Shown piece by piece: positions 1 to 12,400 of a DNA stretch of 64,000 nucleotides. Both the position numbers and the translations under genes were made by a program. The stretch's first letter is position 1, and each line of letters begins with the position of its first letter. Source of the stretch: Auriscalpium vulgare (lineage: Eukaryota > Basidiomycota > Agaricomycetes > Russulales > Auriscalpiaceae); assembly GCA_019915015.1 (NCBI GenBank), contig JAHBBC010000013.1, positions 620,001 through 684,000 on the forward strand. The letters are read 5' to 3'. The notes under the pieces are model-generated. The model worked only from the letters and a program-made list of their open reading frames with translations, was not told the DNA's origin and did not search any database.

Positions 1-973
1 CGATCATGGAGCTGCCTGACAATCCGGAGGAACTCAGGAGCTTCTTGAGGGCGCTATACATCCCCGGGTGCGTGGTTCGTTGTTGCGTGGATGTCCCGAC
101 TTCACTGAACGTCCGCGTTCAGAGAGATACATACCCACCGCCGTCTGGAGTCGTCTCGGGACCCCTGGGAGGCGGCCTGGGAGGTCTTCCCCGCTTCGTA
201 CTATGGCATCCTGCGCCTGGCGCTCAAATACGATGCCGGTGATATTATGGACCTCATCCTGTTGTTGTTGAAGGACCAGTGGCCACCGAAGCTAGCCGCA
301 TGGGACCGGCTGTACATGGATACTGAATTCGGAAACTATAAATTCGGAAACTACGCGGACCCAGGTGAGCCTATCTATCTCCTGCGAGTGCCGAGTGCAC
401 GCTGCTAACATTCAGACAGTCCTAGCGATCCAACTAGGTGTAGAATGCAACATCCCGGACATTCTACCGCAGGCATACTATAGTCTGGCCTGCCGTCTGG
501 CGGTGACCCGCAACCCCACAAAGAGGGCCGCTCTGCTTGCGCGTGTCACAACGCACGACCTGCGGACGGTCTATCTCGGTCAGCTATCGATTGGAGATGG
601 CCTCCACGTACTGGTCGATCTGAGCCAGAGCATACCTGCTTGCGGGAAAAGGGGACCCTCCCGGTGTGGCGAAACAATCAGAGAGATGCTTGAATCGTAC
701 GCCGTTAGATGTGGCCTTAGTGATGATCCCTTGCGATTTTGGGGTCTCGCTATCGTTAGTATCGACCATTTGCCCAATACTGCATGCCCGGCCTGTCGAG
801 CCAGCGCCAAAAAAGCTCTGCTCGCCAAGAGGGAGGCATTCTGGCGATCACTGCCCGAGTATTTTGCCCTGGTGCGTCATTCTCCTCCCTCGCGATGGCC
901 TTGCGTGTTCATGCATAACGTGCGTCAGGAGTCGCGCGTATCTCCCACATGGGGCGAAGCGGAGGAAACGTGA
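1..973 (+). CDS. BTB/POZ domain protein, 5' end outside window (BTB-A)
   Basis: This is the 3' part of a BTB/POZ protein; the start and most of the BTB fold lie upstream of the window. Exons read 1-67, 123-364, 420-871 and 929-973, and the phases agree. The same four-exon pattern recurs in the two complete paralogues at 21.6-24.5 kb. Visible segments are the end of the BTB fold (MELPDNPEELRSFLRALYIPG), the SYYGILRLALKYDA helix and the VECNIPDILPQAYYSLAC block. A Cys pair (CPACRA) follows, and the last exon encodes VSPTWGEAEET. BTB domains mediate dimerisation and often recruit Cul3, but the substrate and partner here are unknown. It lies on the opposite strand from the other BTB copies, and its 3' end is closest to the pseudogene at 14.5 kb. 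Family identity is firm; function is not known. Confidence 0.8.
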
Positions 974-1924
974 TGGGATAGCGAAGCGAAATGGGACGAA
1001 TTCACGACGATTGGTGTAACCACGCGAGCTGTCACAGTGTTTCCAAGTACATCCTCCCCTCTCTGCGCTGAATTTCTTTCTCTATTGTACCGCTCTCACC
1101 GACGAACTTGTACCATCGCAGACTCGGGGCACTGCACTTCGAGTTCTCTGCGCGACGCGCCACCGCGCTGCATTCTCCACTGTCACATCGCCTGCCGCCT
1201 GTCCTTTCCAGACCCAACAACCCTGTCTACTTTCTGCTGCTCTGGACCCTCTCGTGGTGCCGCCCGTGGAGCGGGCCGCAGAACGCAACGACCCCGGACG
1301 TCCGTCGCTGTCACCCGGGCGCTCTCCACCCGGCACGACTCGGCCCAACGTGCAGCTGCACGGCCAGAGTCAAGTGGGGATGGAAATGAATGTGCCATCC
1401 TGCGCTGGTCTGCGTCCCACTTCAAGGGCCTTGTAGAATGTGCGGACGGGCTTCTGCATCCCGCCCGGACGGGCTGTCTCGACGGCCTTTCCGACGCGCT
1501 GCCACCCTTGGTGCCGGTGATGTCTGATGTCAGCAGCGCGCGCTCTGCTCACGTTTGTGGCATGTCATAGCACGCCCGGGCCGTCGTTCTGCTACACCGA
1601 TCATTGCAGGCGCAGAATGAAGGACGTCGACAACGGCGTGTTCACGTCTCTCCAAATACACACACACCTCAAGTCGAAAGATGTGTCTGTCGCTGCGCCG
1701 CGCGTGCCAGTCCACATTCTCGATATACGTATACATCTGCGCCAGCGACAGAACTGCGCGGACAGGCTGCAGCTGTGCTTTCTCGTGCCGGCTGGTCTCA
1801 GTCTCGGCGCGCGCGGTTTCGGTGCCATTCAGAGCCTCGGGCACAATTCGCGCCGACGCGACTCTCCTTCGCGGCGCGCACAAGTGCAAGCGTCTGAAAT
1901 ACCACTCACATCTCGCAGACAATA

Positions 1925-2125
1925 TAGGCGTGCGGACAGCAGGCTTCCTGGGCCAGCTGATCCTGGTTATCGTTCTCTTGCGCAGGCTGTCATCGAGCTC
2001 TGAAGCTTCAAGCTCACGGCGGCCTCACGCAGACGATGTCGGCGTGCGGAACTTGAAGGGCTTCCTGGGCAGCTGATCCTGGTTACCCTTCCCTTGCGCA
2101 GACTGTCGTCGAGCTCACGCGCAGG
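1925..2125 (+). repeat. Imperfect direct repeat, two copies of about 80 bp
   Basis: Copy one at about 1925-2005 and copy two at about 2036-2122 share GGCGTGCGGA, GGCTTCCTGGGC, AGCTGATCCTGGTTA, CTTGCGCAG and CTGTC(A/G)TCGAGCTC in the same order. They differ by substitutions and small indels. No coding role is apparent. Confidence 0.8.
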
Positions 2126-2681
2126 GCCGCAGCTGCAGACGACGCTCGATCGTAGCCGAAGCTGCCCCACGCGCATCCCGTGCCCGTGCGTTTACGCGGG
2201 GGACGCAGGTCCTAGGACAGGCGTGGCGTATCGATGTGCGGGCGCTCGCTCGCTCGGCTGCGATAGCGACGCGGCGCAGATGACCAGCGGCGGTGGAGAG
2301 CACAGTCGACGGCTGCAGGCCGTGGAGACGTTTATCCGCGACGTGCGCCGAGGATGACGCACCCGCTGCACCCTCGCTCACTGCACCCTAGTACACCCTA
2401 GTACATAACGTAGCACGCAGACGCCTGCGCCCCAACAAATACATCGACAATGACAATGACAACCCAACCCAACGCAACCCGCGCGCGCTGGTGATCCTAG
2501 TACCAACCGACTATTGCCCAGCTGACCGACAGGTACGCGAGAGGCGATTGATCATGCGGCGCAGCACGACATATCCGCCCAATGTGTGGGACGCGACGCG
2601 CCGCGCACCTGACGCGATAAGCGGCGCCGCGCGGGCAGATGACCGCCCCCGCGCGCGCGCACCTGACGCGCGCGGGGCACA

Positions 2682-2688
2682 TATATAA
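2682..2688 (+). promoter_or_regulatory. Possible TATA box
   Basis: TATATAA stands out in very GC-rich DNA and is followed within 30 bases by a C-rich tract. It could mark a transcription start in the region upstream of the bHLH gene, or serve an unseen transcript. There is no further support. Confidence 0.25.
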
Positions 2689-2839
2689 CAGCCCCCGCCC
2701 GCCTGCTGCCGGCCCTCCCACCCATGCTGGATCCTCCCTGCGACGTGCGCGTCCTCCCTCCGAGTCCTCGCTGCGTGAACGCCCTGCGTGAACTTAGCGC
2801 GCGCGCGGAACAGGGGCGTCTGAGCACCCGATCGCATCT

Positions 2840-3250
2840 GCACGCCCGCCCCGTCCGCCCGACCCCCCCGACCGACCCACATGCCGCCTCCCGCCCTGCC
2901 CTGCCCTCCCTACCCGCCTGCCCTGCCCGCCCTACGTATACCCCTTGCTTCCCTCCCGGATCGCCAGCGCTGGCATAGCGACGCGCGCGCGCGGGGAGAT
3001 AGAGTTTGGGATGGGGTGGCGGGGGTCTGTGGGGGCGGGGGTGGGGCCATCAATGAATCAGGGTGAGCCGACCCCGCCCCCGCGGCCGATCGATCGGCGG
3101 GATCTGGGGTGCGGGGTGGGGTGGGGTCGGGAGTCGGGAGTCGGGAGCTGGGCGGGTGGCGAGCGGGGTGGGCAGGGAAGAAAGGGAAGGAAGGTGGGCA
3201 GGGAGGGGAGGCAGGGGAGGAGGGAGCGGGAAGGAGGGAGGGCGGGAGCA
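2840..3250. other. C-rich to G-rich strand switch, quadruplex-capable
   Basis: From about 2840 to 2955 the + strand is dominated by CCC/CCCC runs. From about 3000 to 3250 it is dominated by GGG/GGGG runs and is almost pure purine over 3110-3245. Both halves contain many closely spaced G-tracts, on the - strand and then on the + strand, so each half could form G-quadruplexes. Confidence 0.6.
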
Positions 3251-3620
3251 GTGCGGCGGCGCGCGTCGCGAAGGCGCACAAGGTTTGCGGCGCGTTTGCA
3301 ATTGCAGAGCACCGGCTGCGCTTCGTCTTGTGCTGATCCGATGGACCGCGCGCGGGCAAAAAGAAATAACGGTGCGTGGTGCGTCGCGGCGACTTTCGGG
3401 GTCTACATGGGTTGACGACGGGCCGTAGCGTCGCGGATGCGCATGCGAACGAGCCGGAGCTCGGACGCTGACAAGGACGAGAACTGGAAGGGCTGCTGCA
3501 GTCGACTCGGATGCGCGGCGCGAGCTGGCCGTCAATATTCCATCGCGCTGGCTTCGACTCCCAGCCCCCGCGACAGGCACGTCGCGCTGTATTGTCGTCC
3601 CCCCAACAGTGATAGCGTTC

Positions 3621-3640
3621 GACAGACAGACAGACAGACA
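3621..3640 (+). repeat. (GACA)5 microsatellite
   Basis: Five perfect GACA units. A CATC/CATCC-rich tract follows at about 3730-3760. Confidence 0.9.
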
Positions 3641-4825
3641 GCGAAGGACGACGCGATTGACACCGCACCCCATCCACATCCACCACGCGTCAATCGCAGC
3701 GTCCGCCCGCGCCGCGTCCCGCATCCTGCGCCATCCATCCATCCCATCCAACCCATCCCAGTACCCGTCCCCGACGCGATTCGCATCCCGACGCTCGCCA
3801 CGTCACGTCGCCGCACGCATCGGCAATTGAATCTAATCCAACACAGCGCCAGGGCATTGCCACCGGACGCGTCGGCCGCCCTGCGCCAATTCACACCACT
3901 GCCCCGCGGGCTTCGAGCGCCGGGCAGGGTCTGCGGTCTCTCTTCCCACTCCCGCGCGTGGTCCGCCATCAACTCGCGGCGGCATCAGGGCATTCCGCTG
4001 GAACGCCGCGCGGCCGACGTCCGCGCCTCATTGGCGGAGTCCTCTCTCGCGATTGTTGTTGGTGCGATTGGCTTCTAGTCGCGGGCTTCGTAGGGTACGT
4101 ACGGTGTGCAGCCGCTCCCTGTCCTGTTTGCCATGGCGCTGCCGGCTAATCAGATCTGCAGCGCGCTTCTGCAGACTGCTTCTGCTGAGTCCGCCTCCGA
4201 GTGCGCGGCTGCAGCCAAACAGCCCCCGACAGAGACACGCCGGGGTCCCCGCACCGCCGCACCGCAGCCCAGGCGCGCAACTGGTTCAAATGCAGCGTGT
4301 GCGAGGTGAGATCTGGAGGGCGCGGCGAAGGCTGATTTCCCCGCACCACCTGACTTTCCCCGCACCTTCCCCGCGCCGCCCGCGCCCCGCGCCCTTCCCC
4401 GCACGGCCCGCGTTTCAAGATGGGCAATCTGCAAGTCCACAAGCTGCAGCTGCATCTGCATCGATCCCCACGCGCGCCTCGCACTCGCAATGCGCGCGGC
4501 TCCACGCTATCGCGATCGTGCGTCGCCGGCGACGTCAGTGCCTGCCAGCGCACAATGCAAGAGGCCCTCCTCGCCCCGCGGCGCTGTCGTGCGGGAGCCG
4601 ATTGGCCGAGACTCCAGGACTGCAGGAAGACGCGGCGCGACTGCACCCGGCGCATCACGAAGGGCTGCGAGGAAGGCGAGGCCGCGCAGGCAGGAGAGCG
4701 TTGGCCAATCGCGCGGGGACGACGATCTGCGCGGCGGATCCGTCCCACGCGCGGCCCTGTGCATCCAGGATCCGATGGGCCTCTACACCGCTCCCGCGCC
4801 GCACCACGAAGCCGACGACTCGAGG

Positions 4826-4845
4826 AAGGGAAGGGAAGGGAAGGG
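4826..4845 (+). repeat. (AAGGG)4 microsatellite
   Basis: Four perfect AAGGG units inside a purine-rich stretch. Confidence 0.9.
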
Positions 4846-5710
4846 AAGAGGACGGGGGCCCGCGGACCGCGCTGCAGGCAGGATTGGCTCGCGAAGTGCT
4901 GCTGCGTGCTGCGTGCTGGCTTGCGGATCCCGCTGGCGGGACGCGTCTGGTTCTCAGAGTGCTGGTGCTGCTCAGTGCTATCTCGCCTGCCGCTAGCTGG
5001 GCTTACGCTGCGGCTGCGGCTCGTCTGGTTGTATGCGCTGCAGTGTACCCGTCTGGCGCCGTCTCCGCCCGATAGCGCCGCCCTTCGCCTAACGCTAACG
5101 TAACCCCCCACCGGCCGGCGCGTTCTGCTCCCACAGCACTCAGCCCGCTCTCACAGCACTCAACGCATCGTTCGAATCGACGCACGCAGGCCTCCGTCGC
5201 GTACGTACGCGCCCCGCGCCGCCGCCTGCGGAGCCGACGCACCCCCTCCCTCCCGTGGGCATCTTGGCGGACTTGGCTGCGCGCCCTGTCTTCGCGGCAC
5301 GTATCTCCTCGGGCCCGACGCCCGACGCTGTCTGCGATCGCGATGGTGGCGTCGTTCGGGGGGACGGCGCCCGCCCGTGTACGTATCGATGCCCATGGTA
5401 TATTTACACCGCGCGGCGCGGCTCCGACAGCGAAGACGAAGGCGTTGCAAGGCGTCCGACGGGGTGGAGCGGGGGCGGCCCGTTCAGAGGCAGTTCGTCG
5501 CACGCGCGGCGGGTTCTCCGTGCGCCCGCTAGGCTGCACATTTGTCCACATTTGTGGGTGCGGTACGGGTCCGCGTGTACATAACGCGCATTATGCGCAC
5601 TCCGTTAATTCAGACAGCGGCGTGCTTATTGGTCGTCGTGGCGCCGGGGGACGAGGCACCGCGCAGCGCTAGCGCTTGCAGGCGAGACGATGCACAGCGC
5701 TGCGGTAGGG

Positions 5711-5770
5711 GACCGCGCAGCGGTGTAGATGCACGCGCTGCGGTGTAGATGCACGCGCTGCGGTGTAGAT
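5711..5770 (+). repeat. 20-bp tandem repeat, three copies
   Basis: Two identical units GCACGCGCTGCGGTGTAGAT (5731-5750 and 5751-5770) follow a diverged first unit at 5711-5730. The period is 20, and no open frame uses it convincingly. Confidence 0.9.
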
Positions 5771-6331
5771 GGGGAGAGGTGGGCGCAGGCGTCTCGCGGG
5801 CCGGGATCCATCGGCGTCCGAGCGTTCTGCGCTCAGCATTAATCCGCGCTCCGTATCCACATTCTATCCACATTCGATATTCCACAGTGTGGTGGGCCTG
5901 AGATGCTTACGGCTCCGGAGCCCCCGCAGTACGCGCGACTGTCTAAGTATACTTTGCCACTTGGACGCGGTCTTCGTGCTGGGTCTGAGATCCAATGAGT
6001 ATGTATGTGGGGGAGATGATGGCACGCGTACCGTCTCGGGTAAACGTGCAGCCGGCGGCCGCACCCCGCCCCGCCCCCGCATCACGCCCAATCGAGAACG
6101 TCAAGTGCGACGCGCGGCGGGGGCTCACTCGGCGCGGTTAATCATCATTGTCGCGGGGTTCGCGGTGGGTGTGCACGCCAAGCTGATCCGGCGCAGGACG
6201 CAAACGTAGTGAACAGCGAGACAATGTGCTGCAGCGCGGCGGCGGCGTCCACAAGGAAACGCGCTTGACAGCGCCGATCGCGCAGGCCGGGCGTCGGAAT
6301 CCGGATCTCGCGGGCATCACGATCGCAGCGT

Positions 6332-6361
6332 GCGGGGGCGGGGGCGGAGGCGGGGGCGGGG
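6332..6361 (+). promoter_or_regulatory. GC-box cluster upstream of the bHLH gene
   Basis: GGGGGCGG-type boxes are repeated in tandem about 440 bp upstream of the bHLH start codon. They could bind C2H2 zinc-finger activators or repressors (Mig1/Sp1-like sites), and could also form a quadruplex. This is inferred from composition only. Confidence 0.35.
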
Positions 6362-6795
6362 AGAATGAACAGCAGGCGTGGCGGGCGGCATCTCGGCGCG
6401 GCGCACGCACCGATCGGGCGTCGCGAGGCTAATGCGCATGAGTCTGACACGGTCCATTTTCTGCTGTGGGCGGGTGGTTGGCGTTGGCAGGCCGCGCTGG
6501 GGCTGGGATGGGGGACGCGGGGGTGCCTGGGCCGCGTGGCGAGATCTGGGTGAGCGATGCGGAAATGGGGTCGTGGACGGTGGACCGGGACCCCGAGCGA
6601 GCGTGCCGGACCGGCGTGCGGGGGTAGACGCGCGACGCTGCGTGCGGCCTAATAGTAAGAGCGTCCCTTGCCCGGCCCCGCGCCCTTCTGCGTCTTCCCT
6701 CCACATCCCATCCCATCCCACTCTCCCCATTGTCCTCCCTCTCTCCACATCCACCGCCGCCGTCGCCACCGCCCGCAGCCCGCCCGCGCCCGTCG

Positions 6796-8611
6796 ATGTC
6801 CTCCACCGCCTTCTTCCCGCCCCCGTCGTCGTACAAGCCGCAGATCCGGCAGGAGGGCTTCCACCTCCCCTCGCCGCCGCCCTCCATCCCCTCGCCCGCG
6901 CCCGCCCCCGGCGCCGCCCCGTTCGACCCGAACAACCTCTTCGGCGCGTTCGCGCTGCCCGAGTCCTTCCGCAAGGGCGCGCACCCCGACGGCGCGCCGT
7001 CCATGGACTTCTCCGACGAGCTCGCGACGCTCATGGCGCACGACCGCCCCGCGCACGCCCACACGCCCGACCGCGCCCCGCACCACGAGCACGCGGGCGG
7101 GTACCGCCACAACCTCTTCGACCTCAGCGCGCCCGCCGCCGCGTACCCGCCCGCGCCCGCGCACACGCAGCAGTACGCGCTGCAGCCGCACCTCCCGCCG
7201 TTCCCCGACCCGTACGCCGCGCCGCCCTCGCCCCCGCACGCCGCGCCCCCGCCGCACTTCAACTCGACGCTCCCCGCGCTCTCCTCCTCGCTGCGCTACA
7301 CCGACCCGCGCGACCCGCCCCCGCAACACCACCAACAACAACAACAACAGCAGCAGCAGCAGGCCCAGCAGGCCGCGTCGTACGGCGCGCGCAGCCCGTC
7401 GCGCTCGCGGTCGCGCGGCGTGGGCCCGGCGCGCACGGCGCGGGCGAAGCGCGGGAGCGTGAGCAGCGTGAGCCCGCCGCGGCACCCGGTGCTGATCCCG
7501 CACCGGCCGAGCCTCGCGCTGCACACGGGCGCGGGCGGCGGCTGGGCGCAGGAGTTCGCGCTCCCGACGCCCGAGAGCCTCGGCGGCGCGGGCGGCGGCT
7601 TCGGCAGCTACACGAGCGTCGGCGGGACGCCGGGCGGCGCGGGGATCAGCCCGAAGGAGCTCGGCGAGGGCATGGACGCGGCGGCCAAGCAGTGAGTGTT
7701 GTTTGTGTTTGCGGGGGCGGGGCGGGAGGCGGGCTTCTGATTAGCGCGGCGCCTCCCATTGGCCCGCGCGCGCTCCCCCGCACTGATCGCTTCGATCTGC
7801 GCTGACGGCGTGCGTGGCAGGGCGGCGATCGCGAACGAGAAGCGGCGCCGGCGGCGCGAGAGCCACAACGCGGTCGAGCGCCGCCGCCGCGACAACATCA
7901 ACGAGAAGATCTCCGAGCTCGCGACGCTCATCCCCGAGTGCCTGCTCGACCCCGCCGCGCCCGGCCCCACCCCCACCTCGCCCGGCCCCGACGACGCCCT
8001 GTTCCCCGGCCTCAGCGCCCTCGCCTCGCCCAAGGACGAGGGCCCCGACGGCTCCATCGCGCGCGGCCCCGACATGAAGGACGACGCGGTCGTCAAGGCG
8101 AACAAGGGCATGATCCTGCGCAAGAGCGTCGAGTACATCCGGTGCGTAGCACCGCACTCTGGCAGTGGCAACTGGGGGCTGAATGAACGTGCGCAGGTAC
8201 CTGCAGCAGCTCGTGAGCGCGCAGGCGACGCGCAACCGCGAGCTCGAGGCGCAGCTCTCGACGCTGCGCGGCGCCGACTCGTCCTCGTCCGCCGCGGGCT
8301 CCTCCCCCTCCCCGCCCGACGCGTCCTCCTCCCTCACCTCCTCCCTCACCTCCGCCTCCGCCGCGTCGTCCGCGCACCACGCCGCCTTCGCGCTCGACGC
8401 GCCGCACAAGTGGGACCTCGGGCTCGCGGACGTGCACGAGGCGGGCGAGGGCGAGCCGCTCGACGACGTCGACATGGACGGCGGCGGCGCGTCGCCCGCG
8501 AGCGGCGGCGAGGACGAGCGCGAGCGCGAGCGCGACGACGGGCTGCGCGGGCGCGCGCGCCGCCGCGCCGAGGGCGTGCGCGTTAAGGAGGAGGGCATGG
8601 AGGTCTCGTGA
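6796..8611 (+). CDS. bHLH leucine-zipper transcription factor
   Basis: Exons 6796-7691, 7821-8141 and 8197-8611 join in phase to give 543 residues. Residues 1-298 are disordered (Pro/Ala/Ser/His-rich) with a poly-Gln run near the middle. The basic region around residues 307-324 has His314, Glu318 and Arg322. This is the H-E-R spacing of class B bHLH proteins that bind CACGTG E-boxes (USF, Cbf1, Myc type). Helix 1 is about 324-341 and helix 2 about 388-411, so the loop is unusually long (about 45 residues). A short heptad-like segment (LQQLVSAQATRNRELEAQL) follows helix 2. Arg rather than Tyr at the SREBP-specific position argues against SREBP. The C-terminus is acidic and Ser-rich. ATG 6796 is preceded by pyrimidine-rich DNA typical of fungal starts. 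The gene stands alone between two 5.8-kb gene-poor stretches. The family call is firm; target genes are unknown. Confidence 0.9.
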
Positions 8612-8869
8612 GCCCGGCCCCCGCCGCGTCAAAATTACCCGCCCGCCCGCTCGCGAGCTCTGTATGATACACGTTTTGGTTTGCTTGTGCTCGTTATTTG
8701 TTTTTGTATATGCCGAACCCTCCTCCGTTCCGTTTCACCCACGTTTCGTTTTCTGTTCACTGGCACGGTCGTGCGTCGTCGTCATGCTTTGCGCTGTGCA
8801 GTACGTATGTATGTGTGTGTGTGTAGTAGTAGCAAGTAGCCGATTGGCGTGTAGGATAGCATTGGCGTC

Positions 8870-9446
8870 GTAGCGTAGCGGACGTCGAATCGCAGCGCGA
8901 TGTGCCTGCATCTGCATCGCATGAGCTGCATGAATCCGTGCTGAAGAGGACCTGCCGCAATTCCCGGGCCACCCAGTCTCCCTTGCGCGGAAGAACAGGC
9001 GTTCCGTCCTGCCCTGCGCAGACGCACGCAGCGCTCGTCGCTGCCCATGCCCGCCGTAGCGTAGCGTACGTCGAATCGCAGGCACTCGGTTGCGCGCTGC
9101 GCGAGCCTGCCAGCGAAAAGCTGCCCCGATCCCCGACCCACCGCACTCCGCGCACGGAACGACTGTCTTCCGCGCACGGCCGGCAGCGGCGACTGCCATC
9201 CACCCACCTGCGTCGCGTCGGACACGCCAAGCCGACGCTGTCTCGGGCGCGCCTTGTAGCGCAGCGTACGTCGCATCGCAGGCGCGCGATGGGCCTGCAT
9301 CACGCTGAAGAGAGAGGCGCACATGTACTGCACCCGCCGCAATCGCAGCTCCCGCCGGCGTAGCTCGCTGCCTTCAGCCACCTCCGCACTCGACACTCCA
9401 CTCGCGCGCCAAGCACACGACGATGTCTCGGGCGCGCCTTGTTCAC
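8870..9446 (+). repeat. Diverged dispersed direct repeats
   Basis: The segment GTAGCG(T/C)AGCG(T/G)ACGTCG(A/C)ATCGCAG recurs at about 8870, 9060 and 9248. A CTGAAGAG element recurs near 8940 and 9305. TGTCTCGGGCGCGCCTTGT recurs at 9238 and 9424. The order and spacing (about 190 bp) suggest a diverged array of roughly 190-bp units. Confidence 0.65.
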
Positions 9447-12400
9447 GCTGGCGACAAATGAAGGGCCAGGCACGCGTCGTGCGGGACCGGGGTAATTCAA
9501 ATTCACTTCGCGATAGCTGCGTGGTGCGGGGGATCGGCAGGGCGCACGCCGCCGACGCGCACCGCACCGCACCGCACGAGATCCAGATCCACCCGCGCGC
9601 GGAGGCAGACCCCTCCACCCCTCACGGCCACTGTATGCATTGCGGCAGGGCAAGAGGGCAGGGGGCGGCTCATGGTGGAGACGGACGGAGTCAGAGTGAT
9701 CGGTGGCAGGGGCGCTGGGCACGCGGATGCACATTCAATTGCAACAGCGCGACTCGGACTCGCACGACGACGATGACGCATGCGGTGGGCGCACTCTCGG
9801 CCGTGTGGCGTCGGCCAAGCGGACGAGCGCGCGTAGGGCGAGATGACATTGACCACCCGCCCGCCGGGGGATGACCAGCACCAGCGGGCCTCGCACGCCT
9901 GCGCCAAGACGAGACTTGACGCAGGGGGTGACAGCAACGTTGGCGCACGGCACTCGCACGGCCCGCCGTCCCCCCGGCGCGACGAACGGGGTGTGGTGTT
10001 CTGGAACACGCCCCGTCATTCAGGCTTTCGCGCAGGCCTCCGAAGCGCAGAAGCGCATAGGCGATCAGAGGACGGGATGTGAAGGGGTGCGGAGCGCTGT
10101 GGTGTGTGATATGTACCGCGGGAGAAGGTGCATTGATGCAGCACTGCCTGCCTCGTCACTGGCTCAGTAAAAGCCTGGTCACCAGTCTACGCACGCACGG
10201 CGACGACGGGTGCCATTCGTTGCTGCTCGCGCGCGCCTCTCGACGACATACCGTGCACACGCGCCGCGCGCAGTCACGCAGGCGCGGCACTCGCGCTGGG
10301 ACCGCTCCGCCGGAGCCCACGGTCTGCGCAGGAAGCCTAGTCGCGCCGCACGGCACACGACCCCCGCAAGCACACGCAGCACCCTGCCTGCCCGAGCTCT
10401 GATGCCTGATCCGCGCTTGGCGGGCCAGCGCGCGAGGCACGTACGCTGCAGGCGCCCGTCCCACCGTGGCAACTGCGCACCTCGCAGGGACACCGCAGGC
10501 GCGCCGACGGACGTCCGTCCAGCGGAGCGCGCAGCCGGCGTCCACACGCCGCACGTGCCGAAGGCTGCTTGCTGCACGCACAGGCCGGTGAGGCGCGGCG
10601 AGGCGAGCGAGGGAAGGAAGCAGCGGCGGGGGTGGGCGTGCTGGGGTCCTGCGTTGATCGATGGCGTGGCAGGGTGTCAGCCAGCGTGCGATGGGAGATG
10701 GGCGCGGGTCCATGTGGCAAGCCGCCTGCCTGAGCAGCGGGGTGCGACGCCTTGCTCCCAGGGCGGCAGGCGTAGCGTCTCATATGCCGCCCGCAGAGGC
10801 CCAGGCCTCTGCGCCGTAGCACAGCGCTACGCCCGCTGCACCGCCGCCGGTGTGCTCTGACACGGAGCGCAAGCCCGCGCAGGACAGGCGACCCGCGCTC
10901 GCGCGGCGGTGCGTGCCTAGCACGCCTTGCGCGACGGCCCTGGCAGGCGCGGAAGATGCGTTCCGTGTGTGGGGTTGGAAGCGGTACAACAGTTGGCAGT
11001 CGAAGACTTCGATTCTGTAACTCGTGTCGGGGCACGCTGGGATCGAGATTCACCTCGCATGGTGGTGGAAGGGGGCTGCAGTGCCTTATCGGCTGGCCGT
11101 TGGGGTTGGGGATTGGACTGCCCGAGCTGGGACTGATCGTATCGATGGATTGGTTGACGGACGGTGTCGCCAGCGCGCTGTGGGGTGGGAAGTATACCGT
11201 GCGTGGGCTTACTACGCAGCCAGGATATCCCAGATATCGACCACGGCTTGACATAGACGCGAATTTTGAACGCCGAGCGCTGGCCGTATGGTGGATCGCC
11301 GAAGACAATAACGACCACCGACGGTCGCCCCAGCGGACCGTTCCACCGTTGCAAGTGAATCATTGCCGATTCCTCGGTGACCCGAGGACGACTTTGCCCT
11401 CAAGGCCTCTCTAAGTTGCCACATGGCCGCCCGGCAATGCCATTCGCCGGATGGCCGTAACAAACAAGACGAGCAGACAGCCACAGTATCCGCTAACGGC
11501 TCGCGTTCAGGGTAAGGTTGAAGAAGTCGGAGGTGTAGATGTAGGAAAGAGGAAGTTGAGCGCGCTGGGAGACGTAATAGAGCGGGTGCGGCGCTAAAGT
11601 GCAGGCGCCACGACGCCGTGGGCAGCGGAATGGGGATGTATTAAGGCGTCGTAAAGCTGTGACCTGGTGCGGGTACGTCGTTGTCGAGAGCGAGGCAATG
11701 AGGCCGGGCGTATGCTTGAGATCCATGCGTCTGACGCCAGGACTGCCCGCGGCGTTGTCGCGCACTTCCTTTGATGTGTGCTCTTTGGAGCGATCGGGGG
11801 GACATGGGGAAATGGGGCCCGGAGGAGGGGGAGGCCTTGTAGTCCATGGAGATGGGCGTCATGCCGGCAAAGCCTGCGCGGACGTGTCAAGCCGCCGAAG
11901 CCGCAGCCTCGAAGGTCCACCCGAGACGTCCGAGCGAGGGGACTCAGGAGCGGTCGATCGATCAATAGCAAGGGTCCCGGGTAGGTAAGGACGACAGAAG
12001 GAAGCGCGCAGGAAGGCAGCCGCGCGGACGTAATGGCAAGCGTCCCCCAGTGATTGACTTCAGCTTCAAAAGGGACCGGCAGGACTGGACTCAGCAGACA
12101 CCACAGCTGCCGTTGGACCGGCTACTATTCCGACAGCTTCGGTGAGCTGCCCAGCAACTCCAGCCAGGTCGAAGAGAGCGTGTATGCTGGTCGATTAACC
12201 GACGTGGACGATGGGACTATGCACGCTTGCGATTTCGCGACGCGAACTGAGTCTGCGTCTCTCAATAGATTTCACTGCGGTCTTCTGTGACACTGCGAAT
12301 GGATATGTCAAACGTCAGCTGCTGCAAGCCAGCAACGATGCTGATCGAGATTGAGTCAGAAAAGGACGTACAGTGTATATGAAGTTAGCGCAAGAAGCGA

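Larger units (their letters stand above)
974..6795. other. GC-rich intergenic region with repeats
   Basis: No convincing gene is present. Long open frames occur on both strands but overlap one another and are low-complexity (Pro/Arg/Ala), as expected from GC-rich DNA without stops. None shows a domain or an exon structure I recognise. The stretch holds direct repeats, microsatellites, a C-rich to G-rich strand switch near 3 kb, and pyrimidine-rich DNA just upstream of the bHLH start codon. It may contain the 5' leader and regulatory DNA of that gene. Confidence 0.6.

Noticed and set aside
2910..3751. Two overlapping long open frames on the - strand (258 and 233 codons)
   Set aside because: Pro/Ser-rich products come from the purine/pyrimidine tracts. 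Three frames are open at once, and there is no recognisable motif.
6378..7805. 475-codon + strand open frame overlapping the bHLH gene
   Set aside because: It is a shadow frame: Arg/Ala/Pro-rich, out of frame with the clear bHLH coding sequence.
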